Shown: positions 19,476 through 29,599, counted from the stretch's first letter. The stretch: 64,000 nt of DNA from Brevundimonas naejangsanensis (GCF_000635915.2 NZ_CP015614.1:1471501-1535500), one strand, 5' to 3'. A program made the numbers and translations. The notes: generated by a model from the sequence alone, not told the origin.

Positions 19476-19778
19476 TCACGGGCGCGAACGCACCCATTCG
19501 TCGATCAGCGAGCGTTCAGCCTGAAGCGTCTCCACCGCCAGCCGCCGCGCCGCGTCGCAAGCGAGGATCTGCCCGCCGCGCCGGACATAGGCCGCCTCCA
19601 GATCCGCCGTCGCGGCCGTCTCGGGCAGCACAGCCAGGTCACAGGGCCGCGTCACGGCGTCAGGAAGGATCAGACGCGGCGGCGCAACCAGCGACGGCGG
19701 GCGCGAGGCGGCACAGCTCGCGGTCATGATCACGCAGGCGCTGAGCGCGAGCGGGGTCCAGAGGGGTATCGGCGTCAT
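19476..19778 (-). CDS. Rz1-like outer-membrane spanin lipoprotein (o-spanin)
   Basis: The start at ATG 19778 has GAGGA seven bases upstream. The 100-residue product has a short signal MTPIPLWTPLALSAC with LSAC as lipobox, then a proline-containing mature part. Its first third is encoded inside the 3' part of the upstream Rz-like gene in another frame, an arrangement characteristic of phage Rz/Rz1 pairs. In such pairs the inner and outer spanin span the periplasm and disrupt the outer membrane at lysis. Sequence identity to known Rz1 cannot be claimed; the call rests on architecture and context. Confidence 0.6.
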   Translation of the reverse strand: MTPIPLWTPLALSACVIMTASCAASRPPSLVAPPRLILPDAVTRPCDLAVLPETAATADLEAAYVRRGGQILACDAARRLAVETLQAERSLIDEWVRSRP

Positions 19779-20082
19779 CGGCGGTCCTCGCTCGGGTTTC
19801 GGCCGTCGCGGTCGCCCGCGCCACGGCCTCGGCTTGCTGGTGAAAGGCGTCCAGAGCCTCGACCTGACGACCGCGCGCCGCGGCCTCCAGCGCGCGGGCG
19901 GCGGTCTGGGCCTCGGCCTGATCCGCGCGGCGCTGAACCGCCTCAAGACGGCGCGCCTGCAGGTGCAGCGGATCCCACCGCACCCCCAGACCTCGCCCGA
20001 GGATCAGCATCAGAACCACGACCAGTCCGAACGCCGCCAGCCAGCCCAGCGGCGTCAGGGTGCGAAGAAGGCCGCCGTTCAT
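19660..20082 (-). CDS. Rz-like inner-membrane spanin (i-spanin)
   Basis: A 140-residue protein with one N-terminal membrane helix (LGWLAAFGLVVVLMLILGRGL) and a long charged Ala/Gln/Arg-rich helix that looks like a coiled coil (about residues 40-100), typical of Rz. It overlaps the endolysin stop by four bases and contains the beginning of the Rz1-like gene in another frame. It probably helps destroy the envelope when the cell is lysed by a phage or gene transfer agent. Confidence 0.6.
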   Translation of the reverse strand: MNGGLLRTLTPLGWLAAFGLVVVLMLILGRGLGVRWDPLHLQARRLEAVQRRADQAEAQTAARALEAAARGRQVEALDAFHQQAEAVARATATAETRARTADDADTPLDPARAQRLRDHDRELCRLAPAVAGCAAASDPS

Positions 20083-20462
20083 GGGTAGGCTCTCCGGTCC
20101 AGTTCGAAATGCGGACCGTCGCGCAGGCGCGGCCAGTCGCCGCCCCAGATCAACCGCACGCCCCGGGTTTTCGCCGCCGCCTTAAAGGCCTCGGCGATGC
20201 GCGGATAGAGCGGCCAGTCCCAGCGGACCTGCCCATCGACCCAGGCGGCCACATCGACCGCGTGCCCGGTCAGGTGCCGCGAGTTCAGCGTCCGGCTGGC
20301 CCCCGCCCGCACCAGTTCCGCCTGACGCGCCGCCGTGCGCAGGCCCTCGGAGACCATGAAGTCTACTGGCGTCAGCTCGATGGCCGCTTCGACGACCACG
20401 ACCAGATCGGGATGCACCCCCTGCAGCGCGGCGCGGGAGCGCTGCGAAAGCCGGAAGCTCAT
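20079..20462 (-). CDS. M15-family peptidase, phage-type endolysin
   Basis: A 127-residue peptidase of the M15 (VanY/L-Ala-D-Glu endopeptidase) type. Zinc-site motifs are SRHLTGHAVDVAAWVDG (His and Asp ligands) and GPHFELD near the C-terminus (last His). It has no signal peptide, as expected for an endolysin that reaches the wall through a holin. It overlaps a holin-like gene upstream and a spanin-like gene downstream, each by four bases, which makes a complete lysis module. Confidence 0.88.
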   Translation of the reverse strand: MSFRLSQRSRAALQGVHPDLVVVVEAAIELTPVDFMVSEGLRTAARQAELVRAGASRTLNSRHLTGHAVDVAAWVDGQVRWDWPLYPRIAEAFKAAAKTRGVRLIWGGDWPRLRDGPHFELDRRAYP

Positions 20463-20716
20463 GGCCGCCCGCCCGCGCGCAGGCGCATCATATTGACGAT
20501 CTGCTGGGCGCTGGGCGCCACCAGATAGAGCAACAGCATCAGGGCGATCAGTCCCATCAGCCCATCAGCGATGCGCGGCAGGTCCGAGGCTTCCGCCCGG
20601 TTCACCGCCAGCCGCAGCAACAGCCACAGGGCCAGGCTGGCGCCATAGACATAGATCCGCCGCCACAGCCAGCGGCCCTCGGCCAGATCATGCGTCGGTT
20701 CTTTCGGGGTCGTCAT
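20459..20716 (-). CDS. Small two-helix membrane protein, holin-like
   Basis: An 85-residue protein with two predicted membrane helices (VYGASLALWLLLRLAV and DGLMGLIALMLLLYLVAP) and charged ends. Size, topology and place directly before an endolysin gene fit a phage or gene-transfer-agent holin. Its stop overlaps the endolysin start (ATGA), and its start overlaps the stop of the small gene upstream. Confidence 0.6.
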   Translation of the reverse strand: MTTPKEPTHDLAEGRWLWRRIYVYGASLALWLLLRLAVNRAEASDLPRIADGLMGLIALMLLLYLVAPSAQQIVNMMRLRAGGRP

Positions 20717-20904
20717 TGGTCGTCCTCCGGGTCAAAGGGCGCGGCGGAGACCCGCCAATCGGCGCCCAGATGGTCGAAACAGTCGTCGGCGCTGAGCCGG
20801 TCAGGCGCGGACCAGGTCTCCTCATCCGGCAATTCGGGCAGAGGAGGCGCGGCCTCGTCCCACGGCTCCACGGTCTGGATGATGCGATGCAGGCGCTGGG
20901 GCAT
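20713..20904 (-). CDS. Small hypothetical protein of the phage-like cassette
   Basis: A 63-residue acidic, proline-containing protein (begins MPQRLHRIIQTVEPWDE, ends PFDPEDDQ) of no recognised family. It starts four bases after the stop of the tail-fibre-like gene and overlaps the holin-like gene by four bases. This tight packing is the main evidence that it is real. Confidence 0.6.
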   Translation of the reverse strand: MPQRLHRIIQTVEPWDEAAPPLPELPDEETWSAPDRLSADDCFDHLGADWRVSAAPFDPEDDQ

Positions 20905-20908
20905 GACG

Positions 20909-22396
<1,488 letters not shown>

Positions 22397-22612
22397 GTTC
22401 AGTCTCCGTGGATCAGGAGACGTCAGTCTGTGCAGCCGCCCGACGCAGGCGGGTCGATCGGGCCGGGAGCTCGCCAAAGCCGGGAATTTTCAGGGATCGG
22501 CGCCTCCGGTCGCGATAGCCGCGCCGTTTCTGCGCGCGCAAAGGCCGCCTCGACAGCGCCCGGATCGGCGGCTAACCGGATCAGCCCTCTCCCGCCGTTC
22601 GCGATCTGCTGC

Positions 22613-23563
22613 ATGACCCTGTTTCAGGCCCTGACGCGCCTGGCCGCCTTGGCCGTTCTGGCGCCGCCCGCCCTGGTCGCCGTCTCAGCGCTCAGCCGTA
22701 TCGGGCACCGGCTGCCGGATCTGCTGACGCAGTTCACCGCCCCGGCCCTGATCGCGACGGGGGCGGCGTGCGTGGCCTTCCTGCTGCTGAGGCTGTGGGA
22801 CATGGCGGCGCTGGGCGCAGTCATCGCCGGGCTGCTGCTGGTGGCGGTCTGGCCGCAGTGGGCGCCGCCGCGCGGGACGCCTGCCGATGGCGCCACAACG
22901 CTCACCCTCTATTCCGCCAACCTGTGGGCCCGGAACAATGATGCGGACGCGATCGCCCGCTCCATCGCCGCCGCAGACGCGGACATCGTCATGCTGATCG
23001 AGCTCGGCGACGGCCCCAACGCCCGACTGGACGAGGTTCTGGCGGGCTATCCCCACCGCGTCGCCACTCCGCGCAAGGATCGGCCCAGCGGCGCGGCGCG
23101 TTCAGTGATCGCCTCGAAACGGCCGCTGCGCCGCGTGCGCGACGCCGACGGTCAGGGGCTCGCCGCCCTAGTCGCCGAGGCCGAGACGGCGCTGGGCCCG
23201 ATCAATCTGATCGCCGTCCACATGACCCGCCCCTGGCCCTTCCAGCATCCTTACGGCCAGATCAGCCAGGCCGAGCGGCTGGCCGGATTGCGCCACGGAC
23301 TGACGGGGCCGATCGTCATCGCGGGGGACTTCAACAGCGTCTCCAGCGGCCGCATCGGCCGTCAGATCAAGGCGCAAGCCGGCCTGATCCCCGCCCCCGC
23401 CTGGCCCGGCACCTGGCACGCCATGCTGCCGTCGGCGCTGGGGATCACCATCGACCATGTATGGCGCTCGCCCGATCTGGCGCTTTTGGACCGGCGGCTG
23501 GGCGACAGGACCGGCTCGGACCACCGCCCCGTCATCGTCGAGCTTACGCGGGCGACGCAATAA
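22613..23563 (+). CDS. Endonuclease/exonuclease/phosphatase family membrane protein
   Basis: The start is ATG 22613, followed by three hydrophobic helices (about residues 10-85) and then an EEP domain. Catalytic motifs are NLWARNNDADAIARSI (N-terminal Asn), IVMLIELGD (metal Glu), VHMTRPWP, IVIAGDFNSVSS and GSDHRPVIVEL (active-site Asp-His). Such N-terminally membrane-anchored EEP proteins are common in alphaproteobacteria; the substrate (nucleic acid, lipid or phosphate ester) is unknown. It overlaps the convergent tRNA nucleotidyltransferase gene by 20 bases. Confidence 0.85.
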   Translation: MTLFQALTRLAALAVLAPPALVAVSALSRIGHRLPDLLTQFTAPALIATGAACVAFLLLRLWDMAALGAVIAGLLLVAVWPQWAPPRGTPADGATTLTLYSANLWARNNDADAIARSIAAADADIVMLIELGDGPNARLDEVLAGYPHRVATPRKDRPSGAARSVIASKRPLRRVRDADGQGLAALVAEAETALGPINLIAVHMTRPWPFQHPYGQISQAERLAGLRHGLTGPIVIAGDFNSVSSGRIGRQIKAQAGLIPAPAWPGTWHAMLPSALGITIDHVWRSPDLALLDRRLGDRTGSDHRPVIVELTRATQ

Positions 23564-24752
23564 GCGCCTTCAGCCGCGCCTCATGACCGTGGTCGGGGAA
23601 GTCGTCGGCGATCCAGCCGTCTTCAAAGGCCTTCAGGACGCGCCCTGTCTCAGGCCCCGGCTTCAGACCCATTCGCGCCAGATCACGCCCGCCGACCGGC
23701 AGCTTCGGCGGCGTCCAGTCGGCCGCGAGGGCCAGAAACGCCTGCATCCTCGCCGCCTCGCCGCCCGCCGCCCAGGCGCGCCTTACGCGATCCTCGAACG
23801 CCTGTCGCCCCTCGCGCCAGATGACGGCGCGCGCCTGGGCGTCGTTCATATCCGGGTCGAGCGGCGCGCGGGCGGCGGCGATCAGCCGGTCCTTCTGGGC
23901 GTTGGACAGCCGCAACCGGTTCGCCGATGCGCGCACCGTCTCAACGTCCGCCGGCAACAGGGCCGACAGTCGCAGCACCGGGTCCGGGCTGACGCCGACC
24001 ATCGCCTCGAACAGCGTCACGCTATTAGACGGCGGCAAGATACGGCCCAGGACCCCGGCATCCTGCATCAGCCGCACCGCCAGGCGCGGATCGGGCGCGG
24101 CCAGCAGCTTGAGCACCTCCTTCGACACGCGTTCGGCCGAGAGCCGCTCGACCCCTTCGACCAGGGCGGCGCAGGCGGCCACGGCCGCCGCGTCCGGCGC
24201 GCCCCGCCCGTACCAGGCGAAGAAGCGGTAGAAGCGCAGAATGCGCAGATAATCCTCTTCGATGCGCTGTTCAGGCTCGCCGACGAAGACGATCCGCCCC
24301 GCCAGAGCGTCGTCATAGCCCGCGCCCGTCGGATCCAAGATCACACCGTCGGAGTCGGCATAGAGGGCGTTCAGGCGGAAATCCCGCCGCGCCGCGTCCT
24401 CGGCCCAGTCGTCGGTGAAGGCGACCGTGGCGCGCCGCCCGTCGGTCGAGACATCGCGGCGCAGGGTGGTGATCTCGAACGGCTGGCGCTCTGATATGGC
24501 CGTGACCGTGCCGTGCTCCATGCCAGTCGGCACGCTCTTCAGGCCCGCCGCCTTCAGCGCCCTGACCACCGCCTCGGGCGTCAGCACCGTGGCGATGTCC
24601 ACATCGTCGATCGGCGCGCCCAGCACGGCGTTGCGTACGCAGCCGCCGACGAAGCGGGCGCAGTCCGCCCCGCCCGCCGCCGCCAGAGCCCCCATCACTG
24701 CACGCGTGGCGTCGGCCGTCAGCCAGTCCTGCCCCTCAAGGACGCGGCTCAT
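23544..24752 (-). CDS. CCA tRNA nucleotidyltransferase / poly(A) polymerase family
   Basis: A 402-residue class II nucleotidyltransferase. FVGGCVRNAVLGAPIDDVDIAT holds the catalytic aspartates, then VTAISERQPFEITTLRRDV and DAARRDFRLNALYAD, then a helical RNA-binding part starting EDYLRILRFYRFFAWYGRG. It most likely adds or repairs the CCA end of tRNAs, although poly(A) polymerase activity cannot be excluded. Its start overlaps the stop of the Nudix gene by four bases, so it is the last of a run of coupled genes. Confidence 0.92.
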   Translation of the reverse strand: MSRVLEGQDWLTADATRAVMGALAAAGGADCARFVGGCVRNAVLGAPIDDVDIATVLTPEAVVRALKAAGLKSVPTGMEHGTVTAISERQPFEITTLRRDVSTDGRRATVAFTDDWAEDAARRDFRLNALYADSDGVILDPTGAGYDDALAGRIVFVGEPEQRIEEDYLRILRFYRFFAWYGRGAPDAAAVAACAALVEGVERLSAERVSKEVLKLLAAPDPRLAVRLMQDAGVLGRILPPSNSVTLFEAMVGVSPDPVLRLSALLPADVETVRASANRLRLSNAQKDRLIAAARAPLDPDMNDAQARAVIWREGRQAFEDRVRRAWAAGGEAARMQAFLALAADWTPPKLPVGGRDLARMGLKPGPETGRVLKAFEDGWIADDFPDHGHEARLKALIASPA

Positions 24753-25423
24753 CCCACGCGCTCGCTGGCGTCGGCCTCGGCGGCCCGGTGCGGCGCGGCC
24801 TCCTCGCCGTACAGCCGGTTGAACAGCCCCTTCAGAATGCCCGCCGTCGCGCCCCAGATGTAGCGCTCGCGATAGGGCATGGCCCAGAACCAGCGGCGCG
24901 GCCCGTTCTCCTGATCATAGTAGTCGCGGCGATGGTTCACCGGATCCATCAGGAAGTCCCACGGCGCCTCAAACACCTCGGCCACCTCGGCGGGCGACGG
25001 GGTGACAGCGGGCGGCGCGGTCAGCCAACCGACCACCGGCGTCACCAGAAAGCCAGTGCCCGTCTCATACGGATCGCCCAGCCCCAAGGGCTCGACCACG
25101 GCCGGGTCCAGCGCAATCTCCTCCCACGCCTCGCGCAATGCCGCGTCCAGCGCCGTCTCGCCCTCATCCAGCCGCCCGCCCGCAAAGGCGATCTGCCCCG
25201 TATGGCTGGCCAGACTGTCGGATCTGCGGGTCAGCAGGACGCTGGGCCCGTCGTCACGCGCGATGATGGGGATCAGCACCGCCGCCGGTCTCAGCTTGAC
25301 CTGCGGCCGACTGAGATCGGGGTTCAGATCATAGTCGGACCGCACCGCCACACGCTGCGCGGACCAGTCTGACACCGAGTCCAGCCGCCGTTGCAGCCGG
25401 GCCTTCAAACCGGAACAGGTCAA
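24749..25423 (-). CDS. Nudix hydrolase, CoA pyrophosphatase-like
   Basis: A 224-residue Nudix enzyme. The Nudix box is AGGRLDEGETALDAALREAWEEIAL. LTRRSDSLASHTGQIAFAGG just before it is the extension seen in the CoA pyrophosphatase (NudL/PCD1-like) group. It probably cleaves CoA or a related dinucleotide. The first codon is TTG overlapping the upstream stop (TTGA); no better start is visible. It is coupled to a DUF1285 gene upstream and the tRNA nucleotidyltransferase gene downstream, an order I recall as common in alphaproteobacteria. Confidence 0.9.
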   Translation of the reverse strand: MTCSGLKARLQRRLDSVSDWSAQRVAVRSDYDLNPDLSRPQVKLRPAAVLIPIIARDDGPSVLLTRRSDSLASHTGQIAFAGGRLDEGETALDAALREAWEEIALDPAVVEPLGLGDPYETGTGFLVTPVVGWLTAPPAVTPSPAEVAEVFEAPWDFLMDPVNHRRDYYDQENGPRRWFWAMPYRERYIWGATAGILKGLFNRLYGEEAAPHRAAEADASERVG

Positions 25424-25980
25424 AGCCCCGCCCCTTCCGGGCCCAGCGGGAACGTCACCCCGCCCGAGCGCACGGCCAGGCGTCCGTCCGCCTCCTGCGC
25501 CCGCTCGACCAGTTCATAGAAGACCGGCCGCGCGATCCGCGCCCACAGATCGCCGCGCACATGGACGCGCGGAGCAGGCTCGCCCGTCGTCGCATCCGTC
25601 TCGACGATGATGGCGTGGTCAGGACCGGCGGCGGCCTCGTCGCCCTGATCCGTGGTGAAGATCAATGCCTCGCCCTCTTCGCGCACGGCCACGGCGCGAA
25701 ACGGCAGGTCCTCGACCGCGATCTTCAGTTTCTCGACCGGCGTGACCAGATGATAGCCGTCCGGATCCTTCCTCAGCACCGTCGAGAACAGCCGCATCAG
25801 CTCGGCCCGGCCGATGGGCGATCCTTCATGCATCCACACGCCGTCGGCGCGGATCAGGATGTCGATCTCGCCGCAATGGTCAGGATGCCACAGATGCACG
25901 GGCGGCAGCCCCCTGCCCGGCGCCTGCCGCGCGGCCTCGGCCACGCCTGTCAGACCCGAGGATGTCGGTGGGTTCGTCAT
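25420..25980 (-). CDS. DUF1285 domain protein
   Basis: The start is set at ATG 25980 (MTNPPTSSGLTG); the only longer alternative is a weak TTG at 26010. The 186-residue protein carries the DUF1285 region: VHLWHPDHCGEIDILIRADGVWMHEGSPIGRAELMRLFSTVLRKDPDGYHLVTPVEKLKI. Its function is not established. The gene leads a coupled group with a Nudix hydrolase and the tRNA nucleotidyltransferase. Confidence 0.85.
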   Translation of the reverse strand: MTNPPTSSGLTGVAEAARQAPGRGLPPVHLWHPDHCGEIDILIRADGVWMHEGSPIGRAELMRLFSTVLRKDPDGYHLVTPVEKLKIAVEDLPFRAVAVREEGEALIFTTDQGDEAAAGPDHAIIVETDATTGEPAPRVHVRGDLWARIARPVFYELVERAQEADGRLAVRSGGVTFPLGPEGAGL

Positions 25981-26028
25981 GTCTGAACTATGGGATGCGT
26001 CGCCCTGCAAAGGAAGGCCGCGCCCGGC

Positions 26029-26541
26029 TCAGACGTCGGGTCGGACCGCTCCGACCGGCGCAGCTGCGGTAAAGGGCAGCCACATGACCCGGCGCTGATC
26101 CACCGGCCCCGGCAGCACGGCCTCCGGCGCCGGTTGAAACCCGAAACGCGAGAAATAGGGCGGATCGCCGACCAGCAGGATGCCGTCCAGTCCTAGTGTC
26201 TTCCCCTCTTCGATGCAGGCGCGCACCAGTTCGCCGCCCAGGCCGGTGCTGCGGCTGGCCTTGTCCACCGCGATCGGCCCCAGAAAGACCGAGCGCGCCT
26301 CGCCCGTCAGGATCGACCACAGCCGGACCGAGCCGATCAGGCGGCCGTCTTCATGCAGGCAGAAACCGGCCGCCAGCGGCGCCCGCTCGCGCAGACGCTC
26401 GGCCGTCTTGGCGAAGCGGCCGGGGCCGAAGGCGGCGATGACCAGGGCGTCGACCGCGGCCGCATCGGCCGGCGTCTCGCGCGTAATCGACCCCGCGATC
26501 TGCGGGTCGTCTGAAGAAGCGGAGGCGGGCGCGGCGTTCAT
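26029..26541 (-). CDS. GNAT family N-acetyltransferase
   Basis: A 170-residue GCN5-related acetyltransferase. IGSVRLWSILTGEARSVFLGPIAV is the central sheet. The acetyl-CoA pyrophosphate loop is STGLGGELVRACIEEGK, and GILLVGDPPYFSRFGFQPAPE is typical of the YhbS-like subgroup. The acceptor substrate is unknown. It stands alone between the DUF1285 gene and the enoyl-CoA hydratase gene. Confidence 0.87.
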   Translation of the reverse strand: MNAAPASASSDDPQIAGSITRETPADAAAVDALVIAAFGPGRFAKTAERLRERAPLAAGFCLHEDGRLIGSVRLWSILTGEARSVFLGPIAVDKASRSTGLGGELVRACIEEGKTLGLDGILLVGDPPYFSRFGFQPAPEAVLPGPVDQRRVMWLPFTAAAPVGAVRPDV

Positions 26542-26604
26542 GCGCGGCCCCTAGTCCCCCACGCCCGTCGAATCAATCGCGATCTTCGGCGCAACCGCGA
26601 GAAA

Positions 26605-27378
26605 TCAGCCCAGTTTGGAGAAGTCCGGAGCACGCTTCTGGCTGAACGCCATGAAGGCCTCCATCGCCTCAGGGCTGCGCATCTGCGAGCCGAAGGCCTC
26701 AGCCTCCCGCTGCATGACCGTCCACAGCACCTCGGCGTCGCGCATCAGGGCCTTGGTCTTGCGGATGGAGTTGGGCGCCCGCGCGGCCAGCTTGGCCGCC
26801 AGATCCGCCGCCGTCGTCTCGACCTGATCGGCCGGAACCGCGCGGTTGGCCAGCCCCCAGGCCAGCGCGGTCTTGCCGTCGATGGCCTCGCCCAGGGCGA
26901 AGAGCTCGAACGCCCGCTGATGACCGATCGTGGCGCCCAGCAGCAGCGACGACGCCGCCTCCGGCGCCAGGGCCAGGTTGACGAAAGGAACGGACAACAG
27001 AGCGTCCTCGGCCACCACCACCATGTCGCAGTGCAGCAGCAGCGTCAGGCCGATGCCCACTGCCCGGCCGCGCACCGCCGCCACGGCGGGCTTGTCCAGT
27101 TCAGCCAGCGCCTTCAGGAAGCGGAACACCCCCATCTCGACCAGATCGCCCTCGGTCTGGCCCAGGGAAATGAAGTCGGCGATGTCGTTGCCCGCCGAAA
27201 AGGCATCGCCCTCGCTGCGGAACAGGATGACGCGCACGGCGTCGTCGGCCTTCGCCTTCTCTGTCGCATCGGCGAGCGCCGTATACATGGCCTGGGTAAT
27301 GGCGTTCTTCTTGTCGGCGCGGTCGAAGACGACCGTCAGGACGCCGCCTTCCAGATGGGTCCGAATATGTTCGCTCAT
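26605..27378 (-). CDS. Enoyl-CoA hydratase/isomerase family protein
   Basis: A 257-residue crotonase-fold enzyme. The oxyanion-hole segments FSAGNDIADFISL and AVRGRAVGIGLTLLLHCDMVV and the LSVPFVNLALAPEAASSLLL region are clear. The start at ATG 27378 has GGAGA upstream and overlaps the stop of the MBL-hydrolase gene (ATGA). The usual second catalytic Glu position shows Ala-Pro-Glu, as in many isomerase-like members, so hydratase versus isomerase activity is open. It likely acts in fatty or aromatic acid degradation together with its coupled neighbour. Confidence 0.9.
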   Translation of the reverse strand: MSEHIRTHLEGGVLTVVFDRADKKNAITQAMYTALADATEKAKADDAVRVILFRSEGDAFSAGNDIADFISLGQTEGDLVEMGVFRFLKALAELDKPAVAAVRGRAVGIGLTLLLHCDMVVVAEDALLSVPFVNLALAPEAASSLLLGATIGHQRAFELFALGEAIDGKTALAWGLANRAVPADQVETTAADLAAKLAARAPNSIRKTKALMRDAEVLWTVMQREAEAFGSQMRSPEAMEAFMAFSQKRAPDFSKLG

Positions 27379-28448
27379 TGGCCTGTCTCCGAAAGGCTCC
27401 ACCAGTCCACGCCGTCCCCGTCCCGCACGCGGCGGACCCGTCCCTGGCGTTCAAGATAGTTGAGGTGCGCCAGCGCCTCGCCGGTCGCCATGCCCAGCAC
27501 GGCGTCGCTGACTGGCCGCGCGAACAGGGCGCCGAACACGTCCACGGCGCGGCACGGCGTCCGCAGAGTCTTCTCCAGCCGCTTCAGCGCCACTTCATGC
27601 CCGCGCATCAACGCCTCAAGCCGCAGGGTCACGCCATAGAACGGCTCTCCATGCGACGGCAGCACCAGCAGATCATCCGGCAGCCGTTCTTTCAGGCCCG
27701 CCAGCGACCGCAGCCAGTCGCCCAGCGGATCGGCCAGCGGCTCCGTCGGCCAGATCGAGATATTCGAGGAAATGCGCGGCAGGATCTGATCGCCCGCGAT
27801 GAAGACGCCGTCCTTCTCACGCCATAGACAGACGTGTTCGGGACTGTGTCCCTCGCCGACCACGACGCGCCATTCGTCGCCGCCAAGGCTCAGGACCTCG
27901 CCGTCCTGCACCCGGCGATAGTCGCGCGGGAAATCCGGAACCATGCGGCTGAAACCGCCATATCCGTCGCGCCAGCGCGTCACCTGCTCATCCGACCAGC
28001 CCGCCGCCCGATAAAAGGCCTCGGCGCTCGCCGGAGGCCCCAGGGCCTCGTCGCCGATCAGCAGCCGCGCCGTCACATACTCCGTCCGCGACATCAGCAG
28101 CGGCGCGTCGAACCGCTCGCACAGCCATCCCGCCAGCCCGATGTGATCCGGGTGCATATGGGTGCAGATCACGCGCGTGATCGGCCGCCCGGCCAGCATG
28201 CCCGTCAGAGCCTGTGTCCACCTCTCACGCGACGCCTCCGTCGCCAGCCCGGCGTCGACGACGGCCCAGCCCTCGCCATCCTCGATCGCGTAGAGGTTGA
28301 TGTGGTTCAGCGCCATCGGCAGCGGCAGGCGCAACCACAGGACGCCAGGGGCCACGACAGTCGCCTCGCCCGGTGCGGGCATCGGAAATGCGGGATAGGT
28401 CAGACCGCGTTCCGTGCGGGTTCCTGCAAGGGTTTCGCCGTCAGACAA
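27375..28448 (-). CDS. Metallo-beta-lactamase fold hydrolase
   Basis: The start is placed at TTG 28448 because GGAG lies six bases before it; TTG 28466 is the next alternative. The roughly 357-residue protein has the zinc motif THMHPDHIGLAGWL, GEGHSPEHVCLW (third His), IAGDQILPRIS (bridging Asp) and a late LPSHGEPF. A C-terminal winged-helix-like part (AGMATGEALAHLNYLERQGRVRR) resembles the LACTB2-like group. It is a hydrolase of unknown substrate, translationally coupled to an enoyl-CoA hydratase gene, perhaps a thioesterase or lactonase of the same route. Confidence 0.88.
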   Translation of the reverse strand: MSDGETLAGTRTERGLTYPAFPMPAPGEATVVAPGVLWLRLPLPMALNHINLYAIEDGEGWAVVDAGLATEASRERWTQALTGMLAGRPITRVICTHMHPDHIGLAGWLCERFDAPLLMSRTEYVTARLLIGDEALGPPASAEAFYRAAGWSDEQVTRWRDGYGGFSRMVPDFPRDYRRVQDGEVLSLGGDEWRVVVGEGHSPEHVCLWREKDGVFIAGDQILPRISSNISIWPTEPLADPLGDWLRSLAGLKERLPDDLLVLPSHGEPFYGVTLRLEALMRGHEVALKRLEKTLRTPCRAVDVFGALFARPVSDAVLGMATGEALAHLNYLERQGRVRRVRDGDGVDWWSLSETGQ

Positions 28449-28560
28449 GTCCGTCTCCAATCGCAACTATGGTTCTTATGACGGAATCCAGGTCGCGTCT
28501 ATTCTTGACCCGGGGGCTTAGCGCGGTCAGGGATATGCAACTTTCTCAAGGAGCGCCCTC

Positions 28561-29490
28561 GTGTCCCGTAATGCTCGTACTATGATCGCTGTGACCGCGG
28601 CGGTCCTGATCTCCGGCCTGACCTCGCCCGCTTTCGCCCAGCGCTCTACCCAGGATCAGGACGGCGTCCGGGTCACCGAGGCCCAGAGCCGCACCTCGCG
28701 CAACCGCGAACGCCAACCGCGCAACCAGCCCAAGCCGCCCAGCGCGGAAGAAATTCAAGCCGGCGCCCAGGCCGTGCTGACGGCCACCAACACCGACTGC
28801 CAGATCACCGAGGCCACGCTGCGTGGCCAGTCCGCGGCCAAGGAGTCGCTGTACGAAGTCTCGTGCGCCTCCGGTCCGGGCTATCTGCTGCTGACCTCCA
28901 CGCCGCCGCAGGCGACGGATTGCATGGTGCTGGCCTCCTCGGCCGAGCAGGCCCGTGCGCGCGACCCCAACGCCGATGTCGGCTCGCAGTGCACCCTGCC
29001 CGCCAACGACAACGCCATGGCCGTCTTCACCGCCTACGCCAAGGAAGCGGGCGTGGCCTGCACGGTCGACCAAGGCCGCATCGTCGGCGCCAAGTCGGGC
29101 GGCGCGGTGGTCTATGAAATCGGCTGCGCCGGCGTCGACGGCGCCCAGATCAACAAGGCCGGCGCCGGCTGGGAAGTCGTGGACTGCCTGGAACTGGCCT
29201 CGGCCGGTTCGACCTGCCGCTTCACCACGCCGCAGGAACAAGCCGCAACGGTCAAGGCCATGCTGGCCGGATCGGACGCCGCTTCGTGCGACGTGACCCA
29301 GGTCCGCTACATGGGCAAGAACGCCAACGGCGCCTTCTATGAAGCCGCCTGTAACGGCGCCGACGGCCTGATCGCCCGCGTGAACACCGAAAACGCCGTG
29401 CAGCAGGTCTATCCCTGCGCAACCGCCTCGCAGATCGGCGGCGGCTGCAAGCTGACGACCACGCCCCCGGCCGCGACGCCGAACAGCTGA
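28561..29490 (+). CDS. Secreted protein with three four-cysteine repeats, unknown function
   Basis: GTG start with AAGGAG seven bases upstream. The 309-residue protein has a signal peptide ending near SPAFAQ and an Arg/Pro-rich spacer (residues 40-60). Three repeats follow, each with four cysteines: 80/102/121/144, 167/189/209/219 and 243/264/286/296. The shared pattern is C-x(I/V)x...G...YE(V/I/A)xC...G-x-G...(D/P)C...C-x(L/F)T. The cysteines probably pair in the periplasm. I recognise no named family. The gene stands alone with its own terminator. Confidence 0.85.
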   Translation: MSRNARTMIAVTAAVLISGLTSPAFAQRSTQDQDGVRVTEAQSRTSRNRERQPRNQPKPPSAEEIQAGAQAVLTATNTDCQITEATLRGQSAAKESLYEVSCASGPGYLLLTSTPPQATDCMVLASSAEQARARDPNADVGSQCTLPANDNAMAVFTAYAKEAGVACTVDQGRIVGAKSGGAVVYEIGCAGVDGAQINKAGAGWEVVDCLELASAGSTCRFTTPQEQAATVKAMLAGSDAASCDVTQVRYMGKNANGAFYEAACNGADGLIARVNTENAVQQVYPCATASQIGGGCKLTTTPPAATPNS

Positions 29491-29514
29491 TCTTTGGCAT
29501 CAGACTGACGTTTC

Positions 29515-29551
29515 AGACGCCGCCGGAGCGATCCGGCGGCGTCTTTGTTTT
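29515..29551 (+). terminator. Intrinsic terminator after the cysteine-repeat protein gene
   Basis: A perfect 12-base stem AGACGCCGCCGG / CCGGCGGCGTCT with a six-base loop, followed by TTGTTTT. Confidence 0.85.
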
Positions 29552-29599
29552 GTCCGCCCCTCTTCCCGAAAGCAGCGGCTCACCTTAGCCTTGCGTCCC

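Noticed and set aside
19779..19946. Upstream extension of the Rz1-like gene to 19946
   Set aside because: The extension would be an Arg/Pro-rich segment inside the Rz-like gene without a ribosome site. ATG 19778 has GAGGA and gives a proper lipoprotein signal.
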